The notes under the pieces are model-generated. The model saw only the letters and a list, made by a program, of their open reading frames with translations. It did not search any database and was not told the DNA's origin. Source: Nostoc linckia z4 (GTDB lineage: Bacteria > Cyanobacteriota > Cyanobacteriia > Cyanobacteriales > Nostocaceae). From it: 64,000 nt of DNA. The stretch is taken from positions 67,405 to 131,404 of the forward strand of contig NZ_LAHA01000012.1 in NCBI RefSeq assembly GCF_002608075.1, read 5' to 3'. This document shows positions 23,939 to 32,709 of the stretch, piece by piece (positions within the stretch are counted from its first letter, which is position 1; each line of letters opens with the position of its first letter). Made by a program: the position numbers and the translations under genes.

Positions 23939-24631
23939 ATGGCGACCCGCAAACAATTAACCGCAATTGTGTTAGCTGGTGGTAAGAGTTCTCGCATGGG
24001 TCAGGATAAAGCCTTGATTCCCATTCAAGGAGTGCCCTTGTTACAGCAGGTTTGTGAGATTGCTAAAGGCTGTGCTGATAGCGTTTATATAGTTACTCCC
24101 TGGCCAGAACGCTATCGAGACTTGCTTTTGCCTGCTTGTGAGTTTATTCGGGAACTGCCTTTGCCACAACAGGATACGGGGACACAGGGACAACAGGACA
24201 CAGAAAATTATTTAAGAACTTCACCGCCTCTTGGAGTCCCCACCTCTTCTTCTTTCCCCGCGTCTTCACCCTCTCTCCACACACACGGCCCTTTAGTTGG
24301 TTTTGCCCAAGGACTAGCCCAAGTACAAACAGGATGGGTGTTATTACTGGCTTGCGATTTGCCGAGATTGCGGGTTGAAGTTTTGCAAGAATGGTCAACT
24401 ACACTTGATAGTATCGCAGATAATAAAATCGCCGCTTTAGCTCATCATCCCAAAGGCTGGGAACCGTTGTGTGGTTTTTATCGCCGTCGCTGTTTGCCGC
24501 AACTGTTGGATTTTATCAACCAAGGGGGGCGATCCTTTCAAGAGTGGTTGCGACAATATCCTGTGGAAGTTTTGCCGCTACCAGAACCAGAAATGCTGTT
24601 TAACTGTAATACACCAGAGGACTTGGCTTGA
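23939..24631 (+). CDS. mobA: molybdenum cofactor guanylyltransferase
   Basis: 230 residues. MobA attaches GMP to molybdopterin. The nucleotide-binding start VLAGGKSSRMGQDKAL (residues 11-26) is diagnostic; LLACDLPRL carries the metal-binding Asp, and GWEPLCGFYRR is also conserved. Between about residues 77 and 117 there is a low-complexity insert rich in Q, T, G, S and P (QDTGTQGQQDTEN, then TSSSFPASSPSLHTH). Its DNA resembles the intergenic GGGGACACAGGG-type repeats, yet the frame is kept and the conserved PLVGFAQGL resumes after it. GGAG lies before the ATG. Confidence 0.9.
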   Translation: MATRKQLTAIVLAGGKSSRMGQDKALIPIQGVPLLQQVCEIAKGCADSVYIVTPWPERYRDLLLPACEFIRELPLPQQDTGTQGQQDTENYLRTSPPLGVPTSSSFPASSPSLHTHGPLVGFAQGLAQVQTGWVLLLACDLPRLRVEVLQEWSTTLDSIADNKIAALAHHPKGWEPLCGFYRRRCLPQLLDFINQGGRSFQEWLRQYPVEVLPLPEPEMLFNCNTPEDLA

Positions 24632-24639
24632 ATTGAGAA

Positions 24640-24858
24640 TTCAGGAGTCAGGAGTCAGAATTCAGAATTAATCAGTCGGAGTTACAATTCTCGACTGATT
24701 AAAGACGACCAAACTGAAAATTAGATCGGGTCTCAAACTCGCTCAATTCATCCGCCAGTGGTACGGAATCAATTCTGACTCCTGACTCCTAAATTCTGAC
24801 TCCTGAATTCTGACTCCTGAATTCTGACTCCTGAATTCTGACTCCTGAGTTCTGAATT
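24640..24858. repeat. GAATTCTGACTCCT tandem and inverted repeats
   Basis: Direct and inverted copies of CAGGAGTCAGAATTC and GAATTCTGACTCCT occupy the gap between mobA and the GHL10 gene, including four head-to-tail copies near 24783-24856. The two blocks can pair as a large hairpin. No gene. Confidence 0.75.
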
Positions 24859-24862
24859 CTAC

Positions 24863-26362
24863 TTAGCGATTACGACAAAATTTGCGATCGCTATCATTTT
24901 GAGGATACTGCCAAGAATAGGCAAAATGGCTAACTCCCTTGACTTGAGAGCTAAATTGTCGGAGTGCTTGCATTTGCACTTCTAGTGGGGGACGATTACT
25001 AATAGGTTTTCCCCACTGACCAGCTAAAGCAGGGATTATTTGTGTACCCGGTTTTGCCATACTCAAAACTCGCTGCACTTGGGACACGATACAACTGGCA
25101 TTACCGCAAGTTGCATAAGACATGGGATGCCATTCTAGTGTCGTGGGGAATCTATCCCAAGGTTGCAAACGGGAATCATAGCCTTGTCCTACAGTTTGGT
25201 TTCCATCAGGGAAAAACACCACTCCTGTGGGAATACCTTGCTGTTTTGCTGGATAGCTGGCAATGGTGACAAAATCTAAAATTCCTTGCATGGCGTGGGC
25301 AACAGCGAGTTGCCACAATTCCCATTGTAAAAGTGGTTGTCTATCGGTTGCAGGCTGAATTGATTTTTCGGCTGGTGGGGGAATGCGTCCTTGCCAAAGG
25401 GGTTCGCCTTCTTGAGGATAAAGTTTATCAACTTCCACCACATCTCCAGCGGTGACATATCCCTTGCTCAAAAAGCGGCGAATTAAGTCCAGCCCTTTGT
25501 AATTCTGTGCCCGTTTAAATAAAGCTTCTTGAATTGCGGGAGTAAATAGCCATAAATCTGAAACTTTGGTGGCGATGGAATCACTTCCTGCTTGTCGGGG
25601 ATAGCGCACGTAGTCCAATAACAAACCATCTGGACGACGGCGCAAAACTTCCTGTACTAATTTATAGTAGTCGCGTTTTGCATCAAGGTTGTAAGGGTCG
25701 ATGAATACTTGAGAGCTATTGTCTACAACATATAAGCTTGTTTGACCTTTACCATTACGAGCGATCGCAGCTTCTCTATCTTTTCGCTGGGCGTAAGTAT
25801 AGCCGAAATTTGTGGTAAACATCCACGCGTAAACCTTCAAACCCCGTTGTCGAGCTTTTTTAATGGCTAGAGATAGTAAATCGACGTTTTCTGCTCCTGG
25901 GGTACGAATCACAGAAGGCCAAACCGTCGGGTTAGCAATTGCTGGCAATAACACTTGCCCGTCGTAAAATACTTCTAAATAAACTTGGTTATACCCACCG
26001 TTAACAATCCGATCCATAACCAGATCGATTGTTCCTGGCTGAACATCACAGGGATACAAGCGCAACCAAAGGGCTTGGATTTGTGGCCATGTCCGAGTAC
26101 GGCACTCGCGTAATTCCTGTGCTTGTTGTTGTAATATTTTTTGATATCGAGCCTGGGCATTTTCATTGCCTTTGAGGGCTGACAAACGCAAGTTTTCTTT
26201 TTCTTGCGCCGCCGTTGGTGATAACTGACAATACTGGTTTACTTGCGCTCTTGCTGGTTGGCTCCCAAAGCCAGAAAGTAATGAGCTACTACCGAAAACA
26301 ACAGCGAACACGCGTCGCCAAAATAACTGCGATCTTGCAACATTCAAAGGACGATTCAACAT
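24863..26362 (-). CDS. secreted family 10-like glycosyl hydrolase (GHL10)
   Basis: 499 residues with a signal peptide (FWRRVFAVVFGSSSLLSGFG, then PARAQVNQYC). Residues about 95-420 match the GHL10/DUF187 TIM-barrel family: DRIVNGGYNQVYLEVFYDG, RGLKVYAWMFTTNFG, then DGLLLDYVRYPRQAG with the conserved D-Y-x-R-Y, and a late WHPMSYATCG. Such proteins are predicted to act on glycans at the cell wall or sheath; the substrate is unknown. Four cysteines in the exported part may form disulphides. Separate transcription unit. Confidence 0.85.
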   Translation of the reverse strand: MLNRPLNVARSQLFWRRVFAVVFGSSSLLSGFGSQPARAQVNQYCQLSPTAAQEKENLRLSALKGNENAQARYQKILQQQAQELRECRTRTWPQIQALWLRLYPCDVQPGTIDLVMDRIVNGGYNQVYLEVFYDGQVLLPAIANPTVWPSVIRTPGAENVDLLSLAIKKARQRGLKVYAWMFTTNFGYTYAQRKDREAAIARNGKGQTSLYVVDNSSQVFIDPYNLDAKRDYYKLVQEVLRRRPDGLLLDYVRYPRQAGSDSIATKVSDLWLFTPAIQEALFKRAQNYKGLDLIRRFLSKGYVTAGDVVEVDKLYPQEGEPLWQGRIPPPAEKSIQPATDRQPLLQWELWQLAVAHAMQGILDFVTIASYPAKQQGIPTGVVFFPDGNQTVGQGYDSRLQPWDRFPTTLEWHPMSYATCGNASCIVSQVQRVLSMAKPGTQIIPALAGQWGKPISNRPPLEVQMQALRQFSSQVKGVSHFAYSWQYPQNDSDRKFCRNR

Positions 26363-27001
26363 ACTTAGTAGTAGATGGACACAAAAATCAATTACTCCAA
26401 CTCAAATGGCTATAAGCAACTTGTATCAAATTATATAGTTGAGTAAACGGAGTTTGAAAACGTACTTTTTCAAGACGGGCAAAAATCTATTTCTGTTGCT
26501 GTATTTTTTTGTAAACATATAAATACATCAACTGGAATATATAGCAATCCTATTTCAGTTGTGAACAATATCGGTGTTAAATGTTGACTGTTGACTGTTA
26601 AGAGTCAACAACCCTAATAGGTAATATAGCAAGGGACTGGGGACTGGTCACTGGGTCAAAAGTCTTTTGATGTCTGAGTTTTCTCGTCTGTTAATGTCCT
26701 AACCACCAAGGCTTGTGCTATGTTTCACAAATTATTTGGGATTGCTAGAGAACATATAAAAAAGAGGGAAAAGGAGGAATTTTCACTTGTTCTTTAACCT
26801 TTACTGCTTTCCCTTGATTGCAATAATTTTCTATCGATATAAAATCAAGTTTACCCTGGTATTGCATAGACTCTACCTATGCCCTAGTGATTGAAAATAG
26901 ACTTATATCAATGGGATTTATAAAAAATTTATACTGTAATTTATACTTAATATTTTTCTTAAAGTATTAAAATATGTGCTTTTAAATTTTTCTTTATAAA
27001 C
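26363..27001. other. long AT-rich intergenic region
   Basis: No gene found. Contains a TTGACTGTTAAGAGTCAAC dyad near 26583-26608 and general AT-rich sequence. Confidence 0.4.
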
Positions 27002-27142
27002 AGGACTTACGCAAAATAGGAAAAATCTAGACGCAGAGGGGCTTGTCGCAGACTACCGCAAAGAACACATTCGCCCTTCGCGTAGCGTCTACGTCAGCAG
27101 AAGGGTAGAAAAAGAGTTTGAGAAAATTTTTGCATAAGTGCT
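27002..27142. mobile_element. MITE-like element A, copy 2
   Basis: Left end AGGACTTACGCAAAA is exact. The right end TTTTTGCATAAGTGCT is a decayed inverted copy. The interior includes a dyad around TTCGCGTAGCGTCTACG. Confidence 0.55.
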
Positions 27143-27334
27143 AGTAAAGTTGAAAAATTTCTCAACTAGTATGAATTAGTTTAGTATAAAATTTTCAATT
27201 TTGAATTCCGATTGAGATTCAAGTTGAAAACTTAGTCGAGAGTGGAGTCGGAGTGTCTCCAACTCCACTCAAGATTGAAGAATCAAAACTTGAGACTGCT
27301 GACTCTTAATCATGGAATAGTTAATAGTTAAGAG

Positions 27335-27733
27335 TTAACCGCCACGTTTGAGTGCTGATTCTACCTGCTGTAACTCTTTCTCCAAGCGAGTTTTGAGTTT
27401 TTCGGGTACGGGACGATTAGGATAAGAACTGTAGTGTCCAGCCAGGGAGTTGAGGGCTGTTCGCATAGTTGTAAAAGAGCCAAGGCCAGAAACAGAGTTA
27501 GCTCGTTGGTAACGAGCTGAAAAGTCATTTATTTTTTGACGCGCTTCTGCTTGAATTGCTGCTTTGTCTGGTGAATCTGGTGATAAATTAATGGCCTGTC
27601 TCATGATGTTAACCACAGACAAAGTGTCTTGGCGATAATCACCAGTCAAACTATCTGGACTGCCAGAACAACCCATCAAGCCGATAGATACAACCAAAAC
27701 AAGTGCAAGCAGACGCGACCAATAGCGCTTCAT
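27335..27733 (-). CDS. psb27: photosystem II assembly lipoprotein Psb27
   Basis: 132 residues. Psb27 binds the lumenal CP43 side of photosystem II during assembly and repair. Signal peptide with lipobox LMGC (Cys22), followed by the four-helix Psb27 domain: LTGDYRQDTLSVVNIMRQAI, PDKAAIQAEARQKINDFSAR, SFTTMRTALNSLAGHY and PEKLKTRLEKELQQVE. Length and motifs match the family. A second in-frame ATG lies two codons upstream. Single gene between repeats. Confidence 0.95.
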   Translation of the reverse strand: MKRYWSRLLALVLVVSIGLMGCSGSPDSLTGDYRQDTLSVVNIMRQAINLSPDSPDKAAIQAEARQKINDFSARYQRANSVSGLGSFTTMRTALNSLAGHYSSYPNRPVPEKLKTRLEKELQQVESALKRGG

Positions 27734-27811
27734 ATGCATTAACTAAAAGAATACGTAAATCAACGTCCATCGTATCCTGGATTGGTATCTTGGGGATCAA
27801 TTTTAGTGGGG

Positions 27812-27915
27812 AATGGGGAATGGGTAATGGGGCATGGGGCATGGGGCATGGGGAATGGGGAATGGGGCATGGGGCATGGGGCATGGGGCATGGGGAATGG
27901 GGAATGGGGATGAGG
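27812..27915. repeat. GGGGCAT/GGGGAAT heptamer array
   Basis: More than a dozen tandem heptamers GGGGCAT, GGGGAAT or GGGTAAT, i.e. the CCCCATG-like STRR class, lie between psb27 and cofH. Confidence 0.85.
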
Positions 27916-27937
27916 AGAATAATTACTCTGTCAACAG

Positions 27938-27996
27938 TCAACAGTCAACACCTCCAATGCCCAATGCCCAATGCCCAATGCCCAATGCCCAATGCC
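27938..27996. repeat. CAACAGT and CCCAATG heptamer arrays
   Basis: Three CAACAGT units followed by six CCAATGC units run right up to the cofH stop codon at 27997-27999. Confidence 0.85.
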
Positions 27997-29133
27997 CTAC
28001 GCCCTTTGATAAAGAGTATCCCGTTGTTGGTAAGGTCGTCTTAAGGAAGCTATCGCACTTTGTAATGTTTCTACTTCCATGCATGTACCGCCTAAGGCTC
28101 CTGCCATTGTGGTAATGTGTTCTTCCATTAAGGTGCCGCCGATATCGTTACAACCCCAAACTAAGGCTTCTGTTGCACCGGCAAGTCCCAGTTTTACCCA
28201 ACTCTGTTGATGGTTGGGAATCCAATTTCCTAAGTAAATCCGAGCTACAGCACCTAATAGCAGTGCATCTTGTAAGATGGGTTGGTCGCGTCCGACACGA
28301 CGACGTAGGGGTTTTGGTGCTTCTTGCCCGACGAAGGGTAATAAAATAAACTCTGTAATCCGTGCTGGATATTGTTGTTCGATGGCTATTTTTTGCAGCG
28401 ATCGCAGTTTTTCTAAATGCCCAATTTGCTGTTCGTGGCTTTCGATATGCCCAGATAACATCGTACTGGTGGTATGCAAGCCTAGTTTATGAGCTGTACT
28501 AATAATTTCTAACCATGTGGCTGTATCAATTTTTTCTGGGCAAAGTATCCGTCTCACTGTATCATCTAATACTTCTGCGGCTGTTCCTGGCATTGAACCA
28601 ACACCAGCATCTCGCAAAGCAGCAATGACATCAGCGTATTGCAGTCCGTCAAGTCTGGCGATAAATTGCACTTCCTGGGGGGAGAAAGCGTGTAGATGTA
28701 TGTGGGGAAATTCTTGTTTGATGGTTTCTACGAGTTTCAGGTAATATGGCAAAGATTTGCCGTTGATTTGTGCTTGTGGATTTAATCCCCCCTGCATACA
28801 AATTTCGGTTGCACCCCGTTGCACTGCATCTGCGGCCTTTTCCAAAATTTGTGTCCAATCTAACCAATATGCGCCTGCGTCCCCATCATCTCGACGAAAG
28901 GCACAAAAGCTACAGTGTTGCTCGCAAATATTAGTAAAGTTGATATTACGATTTATTACGTAGGTAACTGTATCACCCGCTTGTGCGTGACGTAGAGTAT
29001 CAGATGTGGTACGTATTGCAGCGATCGCCTCTGGTTCGGTTTGTTGTAACAATACCACTCCCTCTTCGGGAGATACATCGTACCCCATCAAGGCACGCTC
29101 AAGAATTTTTTCAACTGCAATTTTTGTCACCAT
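27997..29133 (-). CDS. cofH: FO synthase subunit 2, radical SAM CofH
   Basis: 378 residues. With CofG it makes the deazaflavin chromophore F0 (7,8-didemethyl-8-hydroxy-5-deazariboflavin), used in cyanobacteria by photolyase-type photoreceptors. The radical SAM cluster is C70-x3-C74-x2-C77 ([14 protein letters not shown]). Further family motifs are [41 protein letters not shown] and [14 protein letters not shown]. The stop codon abuts a heptamer array, so the last residues may have been altered by it. CofG is not in the window. Confidence 0.9.
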   Translation of the reverse strand: MVTKIAVEKILERALMGYDVSPEEGVVLLQQTEPEAIAAIRTTSDTLRHAQAGDTVTYVINRNINFTNICEQHCSFCAFRRDDGDAGAYWLDWTQILEKAADAVQRGATEICMQGGLNPQAQINGKSLPYYLKLVETIKQEFPHIHLHAFSPQEVQFIARLDGLQYADVIAALRDAGVGSMPGTAAEVLDDTVRRILCPEKIDTATWLEIISTAHKLGLHTTSTMLSGHIESHEQQIGHLEKLRSLQKIAIEQQYPARITEFILLPFVGQEAPKPLRRRVGRDQPILQDALLLGAVARIYLGNWIPNHQQSWVKLGLAGATEALVWGCNDIGGTLMEEHITTMAGALGGTCMEVETLQSAIASLRRPYQQRDTLYQRA

Positions 29134-29429
29134 TATTTGATTATAATTTTGAGATTATAATTTCTAGGGTAGGCTGCCAAAATATTAGCCAGCGTTAATA
29201 TAGCAATCCTGTTTGATTGATGAGAATTTTGGTGTTGACTGTCATTGGTCATTTGTCCTTGGCTATGTCTCACAAATGATTGAGGATTGCTGTATATTTA
29301 ATTTTAATTATTTGTGCATTATTTATAGTTTATATAAATAAAAAAATAGTGTGGTTTTTTCACCACAACTATTTTCACATGTTGATGCACATTTTTATAT
29401 TGATAATCTCCAGCCAAGCAGTGATATGG

Positions 29430-30599
29430 CTAATTTGTCCTTGGTTTTGGTGTTCGTCGATGCTGGATTAGCAATCCAATGCCCATACCAATACCGACGA
29501 TGGCAGTAAAGTAGAATAAACCGATCAATCTGATATAAATTGGTGGTGCGATCGCTTCGACTTCAATTTCTTGTGCTACTTTGATTGGTGTAAATTCACG
29601 GCTAGATCCTGAGTTGGGAGTTGCTTCTATCTCAACTTTATGAGGCGCACCGTCAAAAAATTGCTCTTGCCATATTAACTTACCTTCTTGGTCGCTAAAT
29701 CCTTTGTAGGCAAAGACTGTTAAATTATCTTCAAGAGCGATGGCTTTCACCTGCAATGTGACATCTTTGATTGGTTGTCCTGTGGTAGTGTCCTTCACTT
29801 GTAAGCCTAAATTTGCAAGTTTACCCACAGTGGCCTTTTTATCTCCCTGAACTTGGATTTCTAATCCTTGGGATTTTTGAGATGATGGTGCGATGGCTTC
29901 AGTATTGCTGGAGTGGTGTCCACTGCCATGAGCTTCGGCTACCTCTGCACTAATATTGATAAATAATAAAGCTACTATCGCTATTACTATTAAACTACTT
30001 AATAAAAGGCGCACTGATTGGGGAGCAATTTCTCCTTGTTGTAGTTCTTGTTGTCCCCCAATAACCCAACCACCCAACAATCCAACTGCTAATAAAATAG
30101 CTGCTGTAACGACAAAATATTTATATTTAATTGGATTTTCTCGGACATTAAGATTTAAAGTTTGCTCGTAGGGAGCAAAGGTATTTGCTACCAAAGGTGA
30201 CACTTTTACCAGTAATTCATATTTTCCCCTAATCGGTAACATCTGCTGAATTTCTAGTTTTCCGTCAGGTGCAACAGCATTCATTTGCAATAGCTTTGTA
30301 CCTTCAACAATTGGAAAATCTGTTGTTAACCAAGGAGTAGATGGTGGTGTCAAAATTTCTAAGTTAATTTTGGCATTTTCTAAAGATTTACCCGCAGCAT
30401 CTACCGCTTGTAGTGTCATGGTGACAGGAGATTGATGTCTTTCTGTTCCGGCTTCAAAGGGAAGAATACTTTCTAAAGGTGGGTTGGTGGAAAGTATCAC
30501 TCTGGAACTAGGAGTTTGAGAATTTCCTACTAAGGAATAAAGAATTGACAAAGTAATACAAACAGCACCGATAACTCCAAATAATCGATATTTTTTCAT
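29430..30599 (-). CDS. membrane protein with Ig-like domains and a His-rich loop
   Basis: 389 residues. N-terminal hydrophobic anchor (LFGVIGAVCITLSILYSLVG), an Ig-like domain (about 40-165), two transmembrane helices (about 172-193 and 206-224), and a His-rich exposed segment (AEAHGSGHHSS). A second Ig-like domain follows (about 255-360) and a last transmembrane helix (LIGLFYFTAIVGIGMGIGLL) with a basic tail. The histidines and the location beside a CbtB-like gene and an iron-uptake cluster suggest metal handling at the membrane surface. No named family recognised. Confidence 0.6.
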   Translation of the reverse strand: MKKYRLFGVIGAVCITLSILYSLVGNSQTPSSRVILSTNPPLESILPFEAGTERHQSPVTMTLQAVDAAGKSLENAKINLEILTPPSTPWLTTDFPIVEGTKLLQMNAVAPDGKLEIQQMLPIRGKYELLVKVSPLVANTFAPYEQTLNLNVRENPIKYKYFVVTAAILLAVGLLGGWVIGGQQELQQGEIAPQSVRLLLSSLIVIAIVALLFINISAEVAEAHGSGHHSSNTEAIAPSSQKSQGLEIQVQGDKKATVGKLANLGLQVKDTTTGQPIKDVTLQVKAIALEDNLTVFAYKGFSDQEGKLIWQEQFFDGAPHKVEIEATPNSGSSREFTPIKVAQEIEVEAIAPPIYIRLIGLFYFTAIVGIGMGIGLLIQHRRTPKPRTN

Positions 30600-30629
30600 A
30601 AAAACTCACATTGGCATTTGATGAGCCGC

Positions 30630-30664
30630 CAGTCGCCAAAATTTCACATGAATTTTGACGACTG
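30630..30664. terminator. hairpin between cbtB-like gene and Ig-like membrane gene
   Basis: CAGTCGCCAAAATT, loop TCACATG, AATTTTGACGACTG: a 14-bp stem with one mismatch. It could attenuate transcription from the cbtB-like gene into the downstream membrane gene. Confidence 0.5.
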
Positions 30665-30745
30665 ACTTCTAAATTCCGTTTTGATAAATTGATGAGGTGT
30701 CAAACTATTGTCTAATCCAGTAGTAAAATTTTGGGATTAGTTAAT

Positions 30746-30937
30746 TTAGTGACATGCAACGCCTAAAGTATGATGTCGTGCTGAATGTGTTGCGTTATGC
30801 ACAGCAGGATAAGTCGAGAACAAAGCAGTCCAGATAATCAAAGAAGATAGCAGCATATAAAGCGTTATCTGTACTGGCTTCGACAAGGTAATATTTGCAG
30901 TCTTTTGTAATACTGAAATAGTAGAAAAACTACTCAT
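30746..30937 (-). CDS. CbtB-like small membrane protein
   Basis: 63 residues with one transmembrane helix (LYMLLSSLIIWTALFSTYPA) and the His-rich end VHNATHSARHHTLGVACH. This is the CbtB pattern, in which a short helix is followed by a histidine metal-binding tail ending in CH. CbtB is predicted to act with CbtA in cobalt uptake, often under B12 control. No CbtA and no cobalamin-riboswitch sequence is evident here. The neighbouring His-rich membrane protein might be its partner. Confidence 0.65.
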   Translation of the reverse strand: MSSFSTISVLQKTANITLSKPVQITLYMLLSSLIIWTALFSTYPAVHNATHSARHHTLGVACH

Positions 30938-31449
30938 TTTTGACCTCGCATAATTAATTTGGGTAATTCATCAATCAAAGGCACAATGCCAATGGATTGC
31001 AAAAAGATATACGATAAGCTTCCTATTTGACAAGTAGGTATGAAATGTCTTAACTAATTTGTCTTTAGTGAATACTATATTGTCCTTTTAACTTAGGTCA
31101 TGGTATGCAGAAATTGACACACGAACTCCATACAAATAACAAAACAATGACACATGATTTTGAATAAGACAAAGATGCCAAATATAAAAAACTCTTGGAA
31201 ATGCGATTTATTTTATCTGTCAGACTATTTAATTTGAAAAATGATACATATGGGCAAGCGGAGGAGATGATTGGTAGCAGTGATTGACTAATAACAGGTT
31301 TATTTATTAAGTAATAAAATATACATTTTCTTCAGTGTTTTTTGTTGTTAAACCAGATTTTAGCTTGATGTAAATTGCATAAGTTTTAGTAACAGTTTTG
31401 CGGCGCTAGCAACTTATTGACAATGATTTTTAATTCAGATAATATACAC
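30938..31449. other. divergent intergenic region upstream of iron cluster
   Basis: No gene. AT-rich region presumably holding promoters for the minus-strand CbtB-like gene and the plus-strand oxidase gene. A Fur-box-like site is near its right end. No riboswitch motif recognised. Confidence 0.4.
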
Positions 31450-31473
31450 AATGATAATTGCAAATAATTTTCA
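31450..31473. promoter_or_regulatory. Fur-box-like site upstream of multicopper oxidase
   Basis: The stretch with GATAATTGCAAATAATTTTC (31453-31472) resembles the AT-rich GATAAT-type iron box bound by cyanobacterial FurA. It lies 30-50 bp before the oxidase start. Prediction only. Confidence 0.35.
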
Positions 31474-31501
31474 ATTTTTTTGGTGCTAACTGTTAACTGT
31501 C

Positions 31502-32527
31502 ATGCCCAATAACTTCGCTCTGGGTAAAGAAAAACTTTGGAGTCGCCGTCAATTAATAAAGCTGGGCTTAGCAGGTGTGGGAGTGACTGGTGCAGCAGCA
31601 CTTTGGCAAACGCTGAATTTACAAAGTCAGTCAATAGTCAAAGTACCACCACTTGATATGGAAGCATCAGACAATGTTGCTAATCCAACGAAGATGCTCA
31701 GGGATTTTGATTATGGAACGTTAAAACAAGAAAATGGGCGTACTATTCGAGAATTTCAATTAACTGCGGGTACTTCCATTATTCAATTAAATAGCGCTGT
31801 TTCTTACAATATTTGGGATTTAAACGGGCGCATACCGGGGCCAACGCTACGGGCCAAACAAGGCGATCGCGTGCGAATACTATTTCTCAATAACGCTGGA
31901 CATTCTCACTCTTTGCATTTTCATGGCGTTCATCCAGCAGAAATGGATGGTGTTCGTCCGGTAAGCAATGGCAAAGCCACAATTTATGAATTTGATGCCG
32001 AACCTTATGGCGTTCACTTATACCACTGTCATATTGAACCAGTGACCCGTCACATTGCCAAGGGACTGTACGGGATGTTTATCATCGATCCTCCTACTGC
32101 CCGTCCGCCAGCTGATGAAATTGTCCTAGTAATGGCTGGGTATGACGTAAATGATGATAGCCACAATGATTACTACGCCTTTAATGGTCTACCTCATCAT
32201 TACATGCATCATCCCATTCCCATTTATCAAAATCAGTTAATTCGGTTGTACGTCCTCAACATTATTGAATACGATCCGGCAGTTACCTTTCACCTCCACG
32301 CCAACTTTTTTGATGTCTATCGCTACGGCATGAGTATGACTGCCAGTGAAAAAACTGATGTACTGACGATGGGTGTAGCAGAAAGGCACATTTTAGAATT
32401 TGCTTTTCGCTATCCAGGTAAATACATGTTTCATCCTCATCAAGATGCGATCGCCGAAAACGGTTGCATGGGTCAATTTGAAGTAATTGCTGATAGCAAA
32501 TCTCAAAAAACTGTAAAAATTTCTTGA
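31502..32527 (+). CDS. two-domain multicopper oxidase, probable ferroxidase
   Basis: 341 residues. Tat-type signal with twin Arg (SRRQLIKLGLAGVGVTG). Cupredoxin domain 1 has H-x-H sites (HSHSLHFHGVH, residues 134-144) and a complete type-1 copper set (H175-C-H177...H184...M192 in HLYHCHIEPVTRH). Domain 2 keeps HLHANFF and MFHPHQDA for the trinuclear centre but has Pro where the type-1 Cys would be. A single mononuclear site in domain 1 fits one class of two-domain oxidases. Clustered with FTR1, the likely role is periplasmic Fe(II) oxidation; copper or nitrite substrates cannot be excluded. Confidence 0.85.
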   Translation: MPNNFALGKEKLWSRRQLIKLGLAGVGVTGAAALWQTLNLQSQSIVKVPPLDMEASDNVANPTKMLRDFDYGTLKQENGRTIREFQLTAGTSIIQLNSAVSYNIWDLNGRIPGPTLRAKQGDRVRILFLNNAGHSHSLHFHGVHPAEMDGVRPVSNGKATIYEFDAEPYGVHLYHCHIEPVTRHIAKGLYGMFIIDPPTARPPADEIVLVMAGYDVNDDSHNDYYAFNGLPHHYMHHPIPIYQNQLIRLYVLNIIEYDPAVTFHLHANFFDVYRYGMSMTASEKTDVLTMGVAERHILEFAFRYPGKYMFHPHQDAIAENGCMGQFEVIADSKSQKTVKIS

Positions 32528-32709
32528 CGAAATACTTAGTTATTGCTCATCAAGGCAACCACTAGTTAAGTTATTTGTAATTATTTCCAGAAAATTTTCA
32601 ATTAACTAGTTGATAAAAAATATCATTATATGCGAAAGTACAATCTATGACATTGGGTAATAGTTTGCCATACAACAATTAATAAATTTAAGTTGTGTTA
32701 GGAGTTAAA

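Noticed and set aside
30938..31500. Cobalamin riboswitch upstream of the CbtB-like gene
   Set aside because: No B12-box-like sequence on either strand.
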